Of a stretch of DNA of 64,000 nt, positions 62,400 to 64,000 are shown piece after piece. Source of the stretch: Burkholderia sp. Leaf177 (GTDB lineage: Bacteria > Pseudomonadota > Gammaproteobacteria > Burkholderiales > Burkholderiaceae); the NCBI RefSeq assembly GCF_001424345.1, contig NZ_LMPF01000024.1, forward strand, positions 76,122 through 140,121, written 5' to 3'. Under the pieces are notes generated by a model. That model did no database searches, was not told where the DNA came from, and was given only the letters and a program-made list of their open reading frames with translations. Both the position numbers and the translations under genes were made by a program. Positions within the stretch are counted from its first letter, which is position 1; each line of letters starts with the position of its first letter.

Positions 62400-62639
62400 A
62401 TGAACCTCCGGGACGCATCGGCTCCAGTGCGAGCCATCAAGAGATTACTGAGCCATCACGAAATCGCCACGCTGCTGTTGCTGCTGCACGCGCCAATAGA
62501 CGTGCGTGCCGCCACGCCCGACGTCGCGTCGCTCAGCGAGTACGGCTACGTGGAGATGGTCAATCCGGAGCCAGGCGAAGCGAAGTTTCGCCTGACCGCC
62601 GACGGCAACGCCGTCCTGCGCGGACTCGGCATCAAATAA
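62400..62639 (+). CDS. Small hypothetical protein (winged-helix-like)
   Basis: This 79-residue protein has a good ggag ribosome-binding site 8 nt before the ATG. The pattern HHEIATLLLLLHAPIDVRAA, then LSEYGYVEMVNPEPGEAKFRLTADG, resembles a small winged-helix domain with a wing near the C-terminus. It has no signal or membrane segment. A DNA-binding role is possible but not shown. Confidence 0.65.
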   Translation: MNLRDASAPVRAIKRLLSHHEIATLLLLLHAPIDVRAATPDVASLSEYGYVEMVNPEPGEAKFRLTADGNAVLRGLGIK

Positions 62640-62721
62640 CCGGCCCTTGCTGCTCGACGCAACACGATCTCTGGAATAATCGGTCGATGGCTTATCTTTC
62701 GATCGACCAAGGAGATCTGCA

Positions 62722-63525
62722 ATGCCGGCTTTATCGTCTACATCTGCGTCAACACCCTATCCTCGAATTGAACGCGTTCTGCTGACCAACGACGATGGCA
62801 TCGATGCACCCGGCCTCGCCGTGCTCGAAGCCGTTGCAGCGGAAATCGCCGATGAAGTCTGGGTCGTCGCGCCCGAGCACGATCAAAGCGGCACGTCTCA
62901 TTCCATCAGCCTGCATTCGCCCTTGCGTGTGAGCCAGCACGGCCCGCGACGCTTCGGCGTGCTCGGCACGCCGGGCGATTGCGTCGTGATGGCGGTGCGC
63001 CATCTGATGCAGGACGCGCGGCCCACGCTCGTGCTTTCCGGCATCAACCGCGGTGCCAATCTGGGTGTGGAAACCATGTTCTCCGGCACGGTCGGCGCGG
63101 CCATGACAGGCTTGCTGCTCGGCTTGCCGTCGATTGCGCTGAGCCAGACCTTCAGCGATCGCGACAACGTGCGCTGGGATACGTCGCGCGAACTCGCACC
63201 GGGCGTGATCAGCCAGCTTGCCAATATTGCGCACGATGCACCCACCTGCCTGAACGTGAATTTCCCCGATGTAGACGCCGCTTCGGCAGGTCCGCTTACG
63301 CCGACACGGCAAGGCGTGGGACTCGTGGAAGGCATAGACGTATTGCCGCAGACAGACCCGCGCGGCTTGCCATATCACTGGCTGCGCTTCCAGCGCGGAG
63401 CCCGCGAAAATACGCCCGACAGCGAGACGGCGGTGGTCGCCTCGGGACGTGTATCGGTCACGCCGCTGCACTTCGAACGCACCGACGAACGCACGTTCGC
63501 GGCGTTGTCGGCGGCATTGCGTTGA
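62722..63525 (+). CDS. surE: 5'-nucleotidase SurE
   Basis: This 267-residue enzyme dephosphorylates nucleoside 5'-monophosphates and is active under stress. The metal site is LLTNDDGIDAPG (~20-31), with SGTSHSISLH and VLSGINRGANLG (~110) completing it. An N-terminal extension of ~16 residues precedes the first strand. It is often beside pcm in other genomes; here it stands alone, convergent with the sigma-54 activator gene 10 nt away. Confidence 0.95.
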   Translation: MPALSSTSASTPYPRIERVLLTNDDGIDAPGLAVLEAVAAEIADEVWVVAPEHDQSGTSHSISLHSPLRVSQHGPRRFGVLGTPGDCVVMAVRHLMQDARPTLVLSGINRGANLGVETMFSGTVGAAMTGLLLGLPSIALSQTFSDRDNVRWDTSRELAPGVISQLANIAHDAPTCLNVNFPDVDAASAGPLTPTRQGVGLVEGIDVLPQTDPRGLPYHWLRFQRGARENTPDSETAVVASGRVSVTPLHFERTDERTFAALSAALR

Positions 63526-63534
63526 AGACCTGAA

Positions 63535-64000
63535 TCAGTCGACGGCGCGGGTTTCAGGCTCTTCATCGAAGATCTGGAACTTGCGCATTTTCTCCCACAA
63601 CACCTTGCGGCTGATGCCCAGATGACTTGCCGTATCCTGGCGGCGCCAACCGTTGGCGTCGAGCGCCGCAAGCACGCGATTGCGCTCGTTCATGTCCCAC
63701 TTGCTGCGGTCCACGAACACGTCCGCGTTCAGTTCCGGCGGCAGCGGCTGCGATGAACGTGCGAGTGCGAGCAGACGCTGCAGCCGGGCCGTATCCCACG
63801 ATCCGACCTGGCGCACCGTCACACCAATGCGCTCGGCGAGATTGCGCAGCTCACGAACGTTACCGGGGAAATAGCTGTCGGCGACTGCATCGGCGAGCCA
63901 ATAGGGAAGATCGGGCAGCGTCGCGAGTTTTTCCTGACCCACCACCTGCGCGATAAACGACTTGAACAACGCGATCTTGTCCACGGCGCCGCGTTCTTCC
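63535..64000 (-). CDS. Sigma-54-dependent activator/response regulator, 3' end (partial)
   Basis: Only the C-terminal ~155 residues are within the window; the reading frame continues past 64000. It has the end of the AAA+ domain (SYFPGNVRELRNLAERIGV) and a Fis-type helix-turn-helix (RRQDTASHLGISRKVLWEKM). Proteins with this end activate sigma-54 promoters, often as response regulators. What lies upstream, including any receiver domain, cannot be seen. Confidence 0.9.
   Translation of the reverse strand, partial: EERGAVDKIALFKSFIAQVVGQEKLATLPDLPYWLADAVADSYFPGNVRELRNLAERIGVTVRQVGSWDTARLQRLLALARSSQPLPPELNADVFVDRSKWDMNERNRVLAALDANGWRRQDTASHLGISRKVLWEKMRKFQIFDEEPETRAVD

Overview
The window is high-GC, densely coded DNA with gene content typical of the Burkholderiaceae (Caballeronia/Paraburkholderia-like: two-gene Wza/Wzc exopolysaccharide export, RlmB-RNase R pair, tRNA-Leu beside alr, PsrA-like fatty-acid operon). 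The assignment to this family is inferred from gene content and style, not from a marker gene.

Left part (1-19.3 kb): a 199-nt imperfect inverted repeat (7-546), then a leftward exopolysaccharide operon (a polymerase/ligase-type membrane protein and three GT4 glycosyltransferases, 776-6165). An ElaA-like GNAT gene follows. Next is a rightward, tightly coupled operon for carrier-protein aminoacylation (7145-13465): carrier protein, acyl-CoA-dehydrogenase-like flavoprotein, amino acid:[carrier protein] ligase, DUF1839 protein and a GH2/beta-mannosidase-like protein. A Crp/Fnr regulator stands before a 745-nt leader with a JUMPstart-like motif and a strong hairpin, and then Wza-like and Wzc-like export genes.

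Middle (19.3-30.1 kb): a complete type I-F CRISPR-Cas system lies inside the exopolysaccharide locus: an array of 26 repeats (three degenerate at the trailer end), a leader with an IHF-consensus site, and csy4, csy3, csy2, csy1, cas2-3 and cas1, all on the minus strand. The 398-nt gap between cas2-3 and csy1 is the highlight. It carries a degenerate two-repeat mini-CRISPR on the plus strand. Its short guide matches, 15 of 17 positions and next to a CC PAM, a site in the same gap upstream of csy1. It also carries a 10-codon mini-ORF with a strong Shine-Dalgarno and tandem rare AGA codons. Together these look like a CreR/CreA guide with a CreT-like partner that represses and protects the cas operon.

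Right part (30.2-64 kb): two more GT4 genes, then mostly housekeeping and metabolic genes: rpiA, a SirB2 protein, an AmpD/AmiD-like amidase, rlmB, rnr, alr between two identical tRNA-Leu(CAG) genes, a short CDF transporter, a chemotaxis receptor, an AlkC/AlkD-like repair protein, a LysR/TauE divergent pair, an RlpA-like protein, an AceE/MdeB-type E1 diverging from an Lrp regulator, HPP-CBS and MarR genes, a ClC-CBS channel, an SHS-family MFS transporter, a PsrA-like TetR with a FabG-MaoC-thiolase operon, a DUF1571 protein, surE, and the 3' end of a sigma-54 activator cut by the window edge.
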